64,000 bases of DNA from Vibrio lentus (GTDB lineage: Bacteria; Pseudomonadota; Gammaproteobacteria; Enterobacterales; Vibrionaceae), in NCBI RefSeq assembly GCF_030409755.1, contig NZ_JAUFQE010000002.1, positions 868,001 to 932,000 on the forward strand, given 5' to 3'. The notes under the pieces were generated by a model. That model was not told the origin of the DNA and did no database searches. It saw only the letters and a program-made list of their open reading frames with translations. Positions within the stretch are counted from its first letter, which is position 1; each line of letters opens with the position of its first letter. Positions 25,624 through 33,412 of this stretch are shown here, piece by piece. Both the position numbers and the translations under genes were made by a program.

Positions 25624-26867
25624 TACGCTCTGCGTTTCTTGAAGGCGTGCCAACCTGCGCTTAAGATCGTTTTAACTACGACGCCAAGAGCACTTAATCT
25701 AGGATCGGTGTTTTTTCCTGCGGCCATTCGCCACATTTGATGTTCGTACCAAACTAATCCAACCATCGCGATTCTATCTAATGAAGGCTTTCCTGTAGTA
25801 GGGACGTTTAGTGGCATTCCGTATTCTGGGTTTTCAATTAACTTATTTGGGAAGTTAGGATCAACCGCCATGGTTCGAGCTATGCCGATAAAGTCAGTGG
25901 CGGATGTATTTAACGCGTCATTCATTGCCTGTGCGGTTCGAAAGCCACCAGTGACCACGAGAGGCGTGCTGACCAGTTTCCTCGCTTTAACCATGTAATC
26001 CATAAAGTAGGCTTCACGTTCGAGTGTGCTTGCTTTTATCGGTTCATTTTTGTTCTTAGAACCCATCATTGACGGGCTTTCGTAAGTCCCGCCTGATATT
26101 TCGATTAAGTCGATTCCGTCTTCACTCAACGCTTTTACAACCTGCATTGACTCTTCTTGCGTGAAGCCACCTTTCATGAAGTCGGCACTGTTAAGCTTGA
26201 TACCAACAGGGAAATCATCGCCCACTTCTTTTCGGATACCACGATAGACTTCGAGTACGAATCGAAGTCTGTTTTCCAATGAACCACCCCATTTATCGTC
26301 GCGTTGGTTGTGTCTTTCCGACAGAAATTGACTGACAAGGTAACCGTGAGCACCATGGATTTGTACGCCAGTAAAGCCAGCTTGTTTGGCGAGTTTAGCG
26401 CTCACAATAAACTTATTAATAACGTCATGGATCTCGCTCTCACTGAGAGCTCTTGGGGTGTTGAAGCCTTTCTCTAATCCACGGCCTAATGATATCGCAG
26501 AGGGAGCGACGGGTTCATTGCACAAGAACTTAGGGATCTGCTTGCCTGGGTGGTTAAGCTGCATCCATATTTGAGAGCCGTTTTGTTTTCCAGTGTTAGC
26601 CCATTGGCGGAAAACGGTTAAATCACTTTGCTCATCCAAAACGACGTTTTTCGGTTCGCCGAGCGCATTCCTATCAACCATTACGTTACCGGTCATCGAC
26701 AAACCAATCCCACCGTTCGCCCAGCGTTGATAGAGGTTAACTAGACCGACTGTCGGGTTGTGGTGTTTGTCGCCAAGTTGTTCGCTCATCGCTGATTTAA
26801 ATAGGCGATTCTTAATCACTTGGCCATTGATTAGGGTGAAAGGTTTACTGAGGTTAATAGAGTTCAT
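25623..26867 (-). CDS. Old yellow enzyme family NADH:flavin oxidoreductase
   Basis: 414 aa from ATG 26867 (MNSINLSKPFTLINGQVIKN); the longer frame would begin at a TTG far upstream of the domain. FMN-dependent TIM barrel: NRLFKSAMSE (N-terminal strand), GIGLSMTGNVMVD, IWMQLNHPGKQ, VQIHGAHGYLVSQFLSERHN and WGGSLENRLRF, with VGIKLNS and IGIARTMAVDP at the C-terminus. The family reduces electrophilic alkenes, nitro compounds or enones. Here the closest group is the DCR/NADH oxidase-like subfamily, but the Fe-S domain of dienoyl-CoA reductases is absent. Substrate unknown. Confidence 0.9.
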   Translation of the reverse strand: MNSINLSKPFTLINGQVIKNRLFKSAMSEQLGDKHHNPTVGLVNLYQRWANGGIGLSMTGNVMVDRNALGEPKNVVLDEQSDLTVFRQWANTGKQNGSQIWMQLNHPGKQIPKFLCNEPVAPSAISLGRGLEKGFNTPRALSESEIHDVINKFIVSAKLAKQAGFTGVQIHGAHGYLVSQFLSERHNQRDDKWGGSLENRLRFVLEVYRGIRKEVGDDFPVGIKLNSADFMKGGFTQEESMQVVKALSEDGIDLIEISGGTYESPSMMGSKNKNEPIKASTLEREAYFMDYMVKARKLVSTPLVVTGGFRTAQAMNDALNTSATDFIGIARTMAVDPNFPNKLIENPEYGMPLNVPTTGKPSLDRIAMVGLVWYEHQMWRMAAGKNTDPRLSALGVVVKTILSAGWHAFKKRRA

Positions 26868-27015
26868 GCGGTTTTGGCTGCTATGGGCTTTTTCTATGAG
26901 GGCTCTAGTATGACCTATTTGGTTGTTGGTTCCGAGCAATTAGGTTTTGTTGAACCTTGTTCTGGTTCTGTTTGGGACTTTATAGGCATTAAGAATTACA
27001 GGACCTTCACCGCTT

Positions 27016-27047
27016 AAGCTCTCGCGTTAATAGGATAGCGAGAGCTT
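27016..27047. terminator. 10-bp perfect hairpin downstream of yceI-like gene
   Basis: AAGCTCTCGC / GCGAGAGCTT with a 12-nt loop, 33 bp after the stop at 27080 on the - strand. No T-tract, so termination strength is doubtful. Confidence 0.4.
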
Positions 27048-27079
27048 AGAGGGAGTCAGTAAGAAACGGTATTAAACCA

Positions 27080-27652
27080 TTACTTGTCGAAGAGTAGATT
27101 GAAGCTTAGTGGAACTTTATCGGAAATGGCTAGCCCGCCGACGGTTGCTGAAAGCTTGTTTAGGTTTTCCGTCGATATCCCAAAATCAGCGCCATCAACG
27201 ATGATGGTTGAGGTTGAATTGACCATGATAAAACCTTCAGACGGAACGACCATCACTTGGAAGTCAATGGTTTTGGTGGTGCCGTGTAAGGTAACTTCGG
27301 CAGCGATGGTCGTAATTTTCGGGTCGCCAGATAGCATCGCAGGGTCAACCTTTCCGGAGATCTTCACTTCAGGGAAAGTCATCGATTCAAAGTAGAGTTC
27401 ATTAAGTCGCTGGTCACGAATGGATACTCCAGTACTGACGGTCTTTAAGTCTAACAATATCGAAAATTGACCGTCTTCAGTAAGCCCACCAGATAGAGGT
27501 TTTATAGACGCGGGCTCCACAACAAACTGCTTCTTAATGGTTGCGAATGTAACGTTCGATAACTTTGGATCTAACGTGTAGCCCGTTTCTGCAAAAGATG
27601 GCGCAGAAATGAGGGTACAAAACAGACCGAGCGTAGGTATTAGTTTTTTCAT
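27080..27652 (-). CDS. YceI-family periplasmic lipocalin-like protein
   Basis: 190 aa with a signal peptide (MKKLIPTLGLFCTLISAPSFA). The YceI-like beta-barrel begins ETGYTLDPKLSNVTFATIKK and has FESMTFPEVKISGKVDP and AEVTLHGTTKTIDF, typical of this family. YceI proteins bind polyisoprenoid or quinone-like lipids in the periplasm. Monocistronic, between an OYE gene and a large lipoprotein gene; no operon evident. Confidence 0.9.
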   Translation of the reverse strand: MKKLIPTLGLFCTLISAPSFAETGYTLDPKLSNVTFATIKKQFVVEPASIKPLSGGLTEDGQFSILLDLKTVSTGVSIRDQRLNELYFESMTFPEVKISGKVDPAMLSGDPKITTIAAEVTLHGTTKTIDFQVMVVPSEGFIMVNSTSTIIVDGADFGISTENLNKLSATVGGLAISDKVPLSFNLLFDK

Positions 27653-27874
27653 AAGTGGTCACCAGATAGATGAGTATCTTTGGTAAGGGTATTTAGAAGC
27701 TTAGGTCAGTATCTAAAGAATTACCGTAACCCACTAGGAAACAGTCAATTGTTGGAAGCAAGCGCAAGAAGCAGAGTGTTTAGTGTTACAAAGGGAACAG
27801 TTAGTTGAATGAGAAACTAAGGTAGCAATCAGGAGTTGTGCTTGTGAGACCTATACGGCCCCACAAGTATTAGG

Positions 27875-29644
27875 TTAGTTTATTTTTTGGTATGTGGACA
27901 CGTTATTCGAAGTGCCATCTGGTTGCATTTTACGACGAGTTAAAACACCTTGATCCCAGTCTTTGCCTGCTGGCATGTATGACCATTTGACGAAGTACTC
28001 TTTTCCGTTTGGACATTCATTGCCCATTTCGTATCCGTCAGAGTCACAGAAGCGAACAGTTGTATTTAACTCGGCAAGCGTTGCTTTTGAAGCTCGTTCC
28101 GTTTGGTTAAACCACCAGTAGTCTAGGTTAGAAAAATCGGCATAAGAATAAGGCCCCTCATCATCCAACTCCACTGGCGTGGAACCTGAACACTCTTGGC
28201 CAGATATAGTGATGTCCTTTTCACCAAATACATACTCAGAACGTGCTTGTTCCCCGTTGTTACAAGTTTCTAAGTGTTCCCATGTACCTACAAAGTCGAC
28301 GTAGCGGTCGGTTTCTTGAGCGTCAATCTGGTAAATGAAGCGAGTAGATTCGCTGGCACTAGCATTTGACGCAGATTTATCTGCTTGGTCACCAAGGCTG
28401 AACTTTTTATCCAAAACCGTAAGTACTTGCGTTGTAGCATCATAAGACTGTGAGTAAATGTTATATTGCCACTTGTAAACGTCTTCTGCGCTTGCGTCAT
28501 CGTAAAGTTCACTCTCAACCATGGTGTTCAATTCGGATTGTGAAGTAGCGAAAACATAAGGCATGTGGTTTTTTATATCTTCATCGTCATAACTATAGCT
28601 TTCTTCGGGTTCACTTTCGTTTGGGTTGTTAAACTTGTACGAGAATGGGGTGCTAAGATTAAATTGCGCGAGCGTTGTAGCTGGTTGATCATTACATTTG
28701 GTTTGATTATCGTCAGTAACGGTGAAGTCACCCTCTAATGCAACACAAGATAAGTATTGCCCAGCCCAAGTAGAGCTAAAACCTGAGTCGTTGTTACCCT
28801 CTAGGAAAACAATAGCGTTGTCAGAGAGTTTGTAATCCCAGCGAGCAGAGCTACGAACTAGATTAAACGTGTCTTCGTCGGTGGTTTTGTCTGCATGAAC
28901 ATAAAATTCCTTTTCATTCGCAGAATTATCATCGTTAAAACCAGTCAGTTTATATTGACTGACGCTAACTTCACGAATGATGTTACCGCTACCACGCTGA
29001 AACATTGGAACAGATGAGTCTTCGCCTCGCTCATATTTGCCTAAAGAATCGTTCATGTGAGCGATTGCATCATCCTCGCTTACAATGTCAGCTTGATTCA
29101 TCCCCATATGATCATCTAGGAAAGTGATAACCGTGTCTTGGTCGTCTAGGTTGATTTTATGTAGTGCACTGCTGGTTGTGTCGTCAATGTTAGTCGAGAG
29201 CGTTTCCGGTAATACGATGTTTGCGTCGGTTCCACCAACATTGACAGATTGAAGAAGAATAGCGAGGTTGACGGCTCTTTCGTATGTACCTGTCGCTTCA
29301 AAGGGGCTCAAGACATCACGGTTAGATGCCGCACCAACTTTGAGCCCGCCTTCACCACCAAGATAAAAAGTTACCGCGCTATTTGATGATGCAGTATATT
29401 GACCGCCATTTTCAGTGAAGCCAGAGTTATTTTCGCTGTCGGTATAGTAAAGACCATCTACAGCGGCATCGACAAACGTACCTTGTGTTGTAGTTATAGG
29501 GTTAGTTACATCAATAGGGTTAGTTACGTCAATTGGCGTTGTACTTGAATCACTGTCGCTGTCGTTACAACCAGTTATACCAACTAGGATCGCTGCAGAT
29601 AAAGCACAAAGCTTCAGCGGGTTAATATCAGTTTTTCTCATCAT
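27875..29644 (-). CDS. Large lipoprotein of unknown function
   Basis: 589 aa. Lipoprotein signal MMRKTDINPLKLCALSAAILVGITGC (lipobox ITGC) is followed by a low-complexity acidic/Ser segment and an 18-bp duplication coding PIDVTN twice. The mature part is acidic and rich in Asp, Ser and Asn, with few Cys and beta-rich character (VSQYKLTGFNDDNSAN, SARWDYKLSDNAIVFLEG). No enzyme motif is recognisable. Probably anchored to the outer membrane. A LysR gene upstream in the same orientation, 190 bp away, may be unrelated. Confidence 0.7.
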   Translation of the reverse strand: MMRKTDINPLKLCALSAAILVGITGCNDSDSDSSTTPIDVTNPIDVTNPITTTQGTFVDAAVDGLYYTDSENNSGFTENGGQYTASSNSAVTFYLGGEGGLKVGAASNRDVLSPFEATGTYERAVNLAILLQSVNVGGTDANIVLPETLSTNIDDTTSSALHKINLDDQDTVITFLDDHMGMNQADIVSEDDAIAHMNDSLGKYERGEDSSVPMFQRGSGNIIREVSVSQYKLTGFNDDNSANEKEFYVHADKTTDEDTFNLVRSSARWDYKLSDNAIVFLEGNNDSGFSSTWAGQYLSCVALEGDFTVTDDNQTKCNDQPATTLAQFNLSTPFSYKFNNPNESEPEESYSYDDEDIKNHMPYVFATSQSELNTMVESELYDDASAEDVYKWQYNIYSQSYDATTQVLTVLDKKFSLGDQADKSASNASASESTRFIYQIDAQETDRYVDFVGTWEHLETCNNGEQARSEYVFGEKDITISGQECSGSTPVELDDEGPYSYADFSNLDYWWFNQTERASKATLAELNTTVRFCDSDGYEMGNECPNGKEYFVKWSYMPAGKDWDQGVLTRRKMQPDGTSNNVSTYQKIN

Positions 29645-29835
29645 AATATCCTGATTTGTGAAGTTAGTTCATTAAAACGGAAAGATTATGACGAGTTGAA
29701 ATATGAAATTTGGTTATATATTAAATAATAGTTTTCATGTTTTTAGAGCAAATTGATACTAAATTTTAATTGGGTAGTATTTGTTCATTAAGCTCCTCTG
29801 TTTAGCCCTTATTTGAAAAGAGTCGTGTACTAATA

Positions 29836-30738
29836 TCATTTGTTTGCTGTTGCATATATTTGGTTGCGAAGCCACTTGTGAGCTGAGTCGACAGTTTTTC
29901 GTGGATGCCAATACATCGATATGTTTATGTCGCTGAATTCAAAAGGTAGATCAAATATTTTAATTGAGAACTTATCCCGACAAGTACTTTCCATGAAGGA
30001 TGGTAAAAGAGCAATACAGTCTGTTTGTTCGATTAAGGGGAATGTTTCAAAAAAACTAGAAGCGTTATAAACGATTTTTCGAGCTTTAAGCGCCATCATA
30101 TCGTTGTTCGACAATACGTGCTCTCTATTCGTCTCTCGTGTAACCGCAACGTGGGTTTCGGCATAAAATTGTTCTTTGGAAATAATATTTCTTTCAATTC
30201 TTGGATGGTCAGTTCTACAACATGCCTTCATTTGGTCAGTAAGAATTGTTTTATGCCTTAAGGTTGTATTCCCTATGGGACGTAAACCTATGATTAAATC
30301 ATAGTTGCCTAAGCTTAGATCGTTTTCATAGTCGGAAGATGTAAGAGGGTGCACAACTAGGGAAATACCTGGTGAGAGTTTTTGAATTTTTGCAAATAAT
30401 TCAGGCAAAAGAAAAAAGTCAGTGGCATGCATACAGGCGATTGAAAATGAGCGAACCGAGCTAGCAGGATCGAATGAGTTGTTTGCTGACGATAACGTTG
30501 CATTGAAGTTGTTAATGATGGCGGACATGTCTGGGTAAAGAGCCGACGCATAACTCGTTGGTTCAACCCCCGATCGGGTTCGGTTGAATAAAGTATCTTC
30601 GTACACATCTCTTAATCTTGACAGCGCTTTACTTACGGCAGGTTGAGTTATTTCTAAGCGCTTTGCTGCTCGTGATAAATTTTTTTCTTCAAATATAGCG
30701 ACAAATACGGGAATGAGATTAAGGTCGGTGGTTTTCAT
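29836..30738 (-). CDS. LysR-family transcriptional regulator
   Basis: 300 aa. The N-terminal HTH (LNLIPVFVAIFEEKNLSRAA, ITQPAVSKALSRLRD) is followed by a substrate-binding domain (RSFSIACMHATDFFLLPEL, NYDLIIGLRPIGN). It resembles the NodD/PcpR-like branch. The ATG at 30738 follows weak upstream sequence. The only nearby same-strand gene is the lipoprotein. Confidence 0.85.
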   Translation of the reverse strand: MKTTDLNLIPVFVAIFEEKNLSRAAKRLEITQPAVSKALSRLRDVYEDTLFNRTRSGVEPTSYASALYPDMSAIINNFNATLSSANNSFDPASSVRSFSIACMHATDFFLLPELFAKIQKLSPGISLVVHPLTSSDYENDLSLGNYDLIIGLRPIGNTTLRHKTILTDQMKACCRTDHPRIERNIISKEQFYAETHVAVTRETNREHVLSNNDMMALKARKIVYNASSFFETFPLIEQTDCIALLPSFMESTCRDKFSIKIFDLPFEFSDINISMYWHPRKTVDSAHKWLRNQIYATANK

Positions 30739-30800
30739 TAAATGGCTTTAATACTAGGGTACCGTTGGCACGATTTTTATAGTTACCTATTATTCTACGC

Positions 30801-30843
30801 TAAAAAAGGCCAAATAAAACACTGTTTTATTTGGCCTTTTTTA
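30801..30843. terminator. Near-perfect 43-bp inverted repeat, bidirectional terminator-like
   Basis: About 21 bp on each side pair exactly around a single central base (outer half AAAAAAGGCCAAATAAAAC), with the T-runs on both strands. It sits between divergent genes, where no terminator is expected: LysR begins at 30738 (-) and DUF1826 at 31114 (+). Confidence 0.7.
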
Positions 30844-31044
30844 TGAGTGTGTTTTGTTCGATATTTATTATATTTGTACATTTTTTAACTTTAATAAGAT
30901 GATATAAAATGAAAAGTCTCATTTATAATTATTACCAATTGAAATCTAATTATGTTCTATGTTAATAGAATTATACTCCACATGTTTCTTAATGTCGTAA
31001 GCTTGAATATATATTAAGGTTGTTATTTCTCACCCTCTGACGTT

Positions 31045-31056
31045 ATGTTATAACAT
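31045..31056. promoter_or_regulatory. Zur-type operator upstream of DUF1826 gene
   Basis: Palindromic core ATGTTATAACAT, the same core found upstream of the zur gene at 51488-51505. It lies 57 bp upstream of the DUF1826 ATG. The gammaproteobacterial Zur consensus is a GTTATA-type palindrome of this form. Confidence 0.75.
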
Positions 31057-31113
31057 ATCTTGGTGGTTCTTTCTGTAAATCATGATGGTAGCGGTAAGAG
31101 GCAAGTGATAAGC

Positions 31114-31851
31114 ATGTCTCAAGGAGATGACGTAATAAATGCCGTGTTAACCAAGCCTTTGGCAACCAATAGTAACCAGCCACTTAATATTAGTTCGGCT
31201 GTTAGTATCAAAGATCAGGCGAGTCACAAGGCATGCGTTAGTGCTTCGGAGCAGCCCACGGTACTGGCGGACATCTATCAAAGCGATATCAACATCGTGA
31301 TTTGGCAGCGTAAGTTTGATGCTGACTTAACAAGTGCCATTGATGAGTTTATCGCGTCGAATCCAAACTTTAGTAAGTCTGTTAGCGTGTCACCCGACAA
31401 CGCTTTAGAGAAATTAGAGTTTGCGACTGACGGAACGGCTTCTAAAGCGCTATTAGAAAACATGGCAGAGTTGGTGGATATGTTCTGTTGCTTGTTCAAG
31501 CTTGAAGAAGTAGGGCTGCGTCTCGCTGTTCTGAATAAGGCGATGTGTCCTCGTTTCCATTTTGACCAAGTACCTTGCCGCTTAGTGACGACTTATCATG
31601 GTGTCGCGACTCAATGGTTGCCAAACTATGCGGTCGACCGATCGAAGCTAGGGCGAGGAGCCAACGGACAGCCCGATTTTGCTTCAGGCTTATACACTCA
31701 TGAATCTGATATTCAACAAATGGTGAGTGGTGATGTGGCGTTGCTGAAAGGAGAGAGTTGGAGTGGCAATGAAAATGCGGGTCTTGTGCACCGCTCTCCC
31801 GTTACTTCATCTGACGAGACACGATTATTGCTGACGTTAGATTTCGGCTAA
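31114..31851 (+). CDS. DUF1826 domain-containing protein, predicted Zur regulon member
   Basis: 245 aa from ATG 31114 (MSQGDDVINAVLTKPL), with AAGAGG upstream; an ORF extension through TTG 31060 would run into the operator and is rejected. DUF1826 features: DINIVIWQRKFDADL, CPRFHFDQVPCRLVTTYHG (His/Cys-containing), GDVALLKGESW and HRSPV. The H-x-D...H arrangement is reminiscent of double-stranded beta-helix metal sites. DUF1826 genes tend to accompany COG0523 zinc-chaperone GTPases (from memory). The Zur operator suggests expression in zinc starvation. Confidence 0.8.
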   Translation: MSQGDDVINAVLTKPLATNSNQPLNISSAVSIKDQASHKACVSASEQPTVLADIYQSDINIVIWQRKFDADLTSAIDEFIASNPNFSKSVSVSPDNALEKLEFATDGTASKALLENMAELVDMFCCLFKLEEVGLRLAVLNKAMCPRFHFDQVPCRLVTTYHGVATQWLPNYAVDRSKLGRGANGQPDFASGLYTHESDIQQMVSGDVALLKGESWSGNENAGLVHRSPVTSSDETRLLLTLDFG

Positions 31852-31862
31852 TAAGCTTTTTT

Positions 31863-31897
31863 ATGAGATGAGATGAGATGAGATGAGATGAGATGAG
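31863..31897. repeat. Pentanucleotide microsatellite, (ATGAG)7
   Basis: Seven exact copies of ATGAG in 35 bp, 11 bp after the DUF1826 stop, between convergent genes. Unit length is not a multiple of three. Confidence 0.95.
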
Positions 31898-31929
31898 CAA
31901 GCGGCTAAGTGCAGCTTGCTCTTATTCGT

Positions 31930-32310
31930 TTAAGCAAAGACGCGGATACGGTGTCCGTCTGGATCAACAGCAAGGAAGTTGATGCCGTAAACGGATTCTT
32001 CTGGCGCTTGCTCAAACTCAATGCCTTTCTCTTTCCATGCTTTATAGAGGTTTTCCAGTGTCTCTTTATCAGCAACAGGCATAGAGAGCTCAGTACCGCC
32101 ACCCTTGATGTTACTTGCTGGTGTTAGAACGTCAGCCTGCTTGAGTGTGATTTTAACGTTGTCTGCAAAGTCTAGAACAGCAAAGGTCGGTGATAGAAGC
32201 TTTGGCTCGCAATCAAATGCTTTGGCATAAAAGTCCATGCTGCGATGAATGTCTGTGACATAAAGAACAAATGAATCAATGGTAAACATAATAGCTCCTG
32301 AACTGTTCAA
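31930..32310 (-). CDS. VOC-family protein
   Basis: 126 aa. MFTIDSFVLYVTDIHRSMDFY (start module; the nominal frame starts five codons earlier at MNSSGAI), FAVLDFADNVKITLK and a C-terminal GINFLAVDPDGHRIRVFA with the conserved DPDGHRI. Similar to glyoxalase-like/bleomycin-resistance proteins. The WYL regulator gene begins 95 bp upstream on the same strand (gene end 32405), suggesting co-regulation. Confidence 0.85.
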   Translation of the reverse strand: MNSSGAIMFTIDSFVLYVTDIHRSMDFYAKAFDCEPKLLSPTFAVLDFADNVKITLKQADVLTPASNIKGGGTELSMPVADKETLENLYKAWKEKGIEFEQAPEESVYGINFLAVDPDGHRIRVFA

Positions 32311-32404
32311 TTGGATTTGCCGTGTTGGTTTCAGTCAACTTGGCTTTTGTGTTGAACCCGATTTGGGAACACAGCAATGTATCGAAACCCTGTGACAGTT
32401 TTTG

Positions 32405-33106
32405 TCAGTAGCGAATCACTTTATCTGCAATGCCTTCTATGTTCTGCCAATCTTTGATCAAGTCATGGCGCGTACGCTGGTACTTTTCCTCAAGTATTGT
32501 CCATTCGGCAATCCTGTCGAGCCTGAAGTTACGATACGCACTTCGTACTTCACACCAAGCAACCAAAACATAGTGCTGCTCGAATAAGCCAATCAACATT
32601 GGCCAAACGACTCTAGAGCTAACCTTGGCTTTGGCGTCTGTGTAATGAATCTCAGCTTTGTTTTGTTGCTTAATCGCTAACTTGATATCTGACAGTTCGA
32701 TGGATAACTCTGCGACTTCGATGATTGAAGCAACACGCACAATATCTTCACTGCGTTTGGCTTGATGGTTGGCAGGTAACACCGCAGAAATCTTGGCAAT
32801 GGCATTTCTAGCCGATTCACTGAATTCACCATTGGCTTGCTTGGCTATCCATTCAGCACCAAGCCTTAATGCTTCCAATTCTCCCATTGAAAACATCATC
32901 GGAGGGAGAGTGAAGGTGGGTTTCAACTGATAACCCACTCCTGCTTCACCATCAATTTCAGCACCTTGCGCTTGCAGTGTCATGATATCGCGATAAATGG
33001 TGCGAGTACTTACATTGAGCTCGCTAGCCAAGTAGTCGGCAGTAACTGGGTATTTATGGCAACGTAATAGTTGGAGCAGGTCAAAGAGACGTTGGCTTCG
33101 GGACAT
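32405..33106 (-). CDS. HTH/WYL-domain transcriptional regulator (YafY-like)
   Basis: 233 aa. An N-terminal HTH_11 (RSQRLFDLLQLLRCHKYPVT, LNVSTRTIYRDIMTLQAQGA) and a C-terminal WYL region (~138-225) with KAEIHYTDAKAKVSSRVVWP and VLVAWCEVRSAYRNFRLDRI. WYL domains bind nucleic acid or nucleotide ligands. The VOC gene lies downstream, and the pair looks like a regulator plus target. Confidence 0.88.
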   Translation of the reverse strand: MSRSQRLFDLLQLLRCHKYPVTADYLASELNVSTRTIYRDIMTLQAQGAEIDGEAGVGYQLKPTFTLPPMMFSMGELEALRLGAEWIAKQANGEFSESARNAIAKISAVLPANHQAKRSEDIVRVASIIEVAELSIELSDIKLAIKQQNKAEIHYTDAKAKVSSRVVWPMLIGLFEQHYVLVAWCEVRSAYRNFRLDRIAEWTILEEKYQRTRHDLIKDWQNIEGIADKVIRY

Positions 33107-33412
33107 GGGAAAACTCTGAGTACATAGCGAGGTATAAGATTAATGCATTGATAACGTGAGCGCTATTTTGGTTGATGATAAATGAAGTGAGAGGCATGGC
33201 ACGTAAATTCCCCCTTATTGGTATTGAACCTTAGCGTATATCGTTCGTTATTGTGAGTTGATCTGGATCTGGTTTTTGGTTCACATATATCGATAATACA
33301 ATAAGTTAGCCCGTTCTATTATTTATTTTAATGTGTAAAATATATTGGCTTGCTACCGCATGGGAACGGTTCTGTTACCCACGGTTATTTATACAAAAAT
33401 TATAGGTTTTCT

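Noticed and set aside
31060..31113. N-terminal extension of the DUF1826 gene from TTG 31060
   Set aside because: It would begin four bases after the Zur palindrome and lacks a ribosome-binding site; ATG 31114 fits better.
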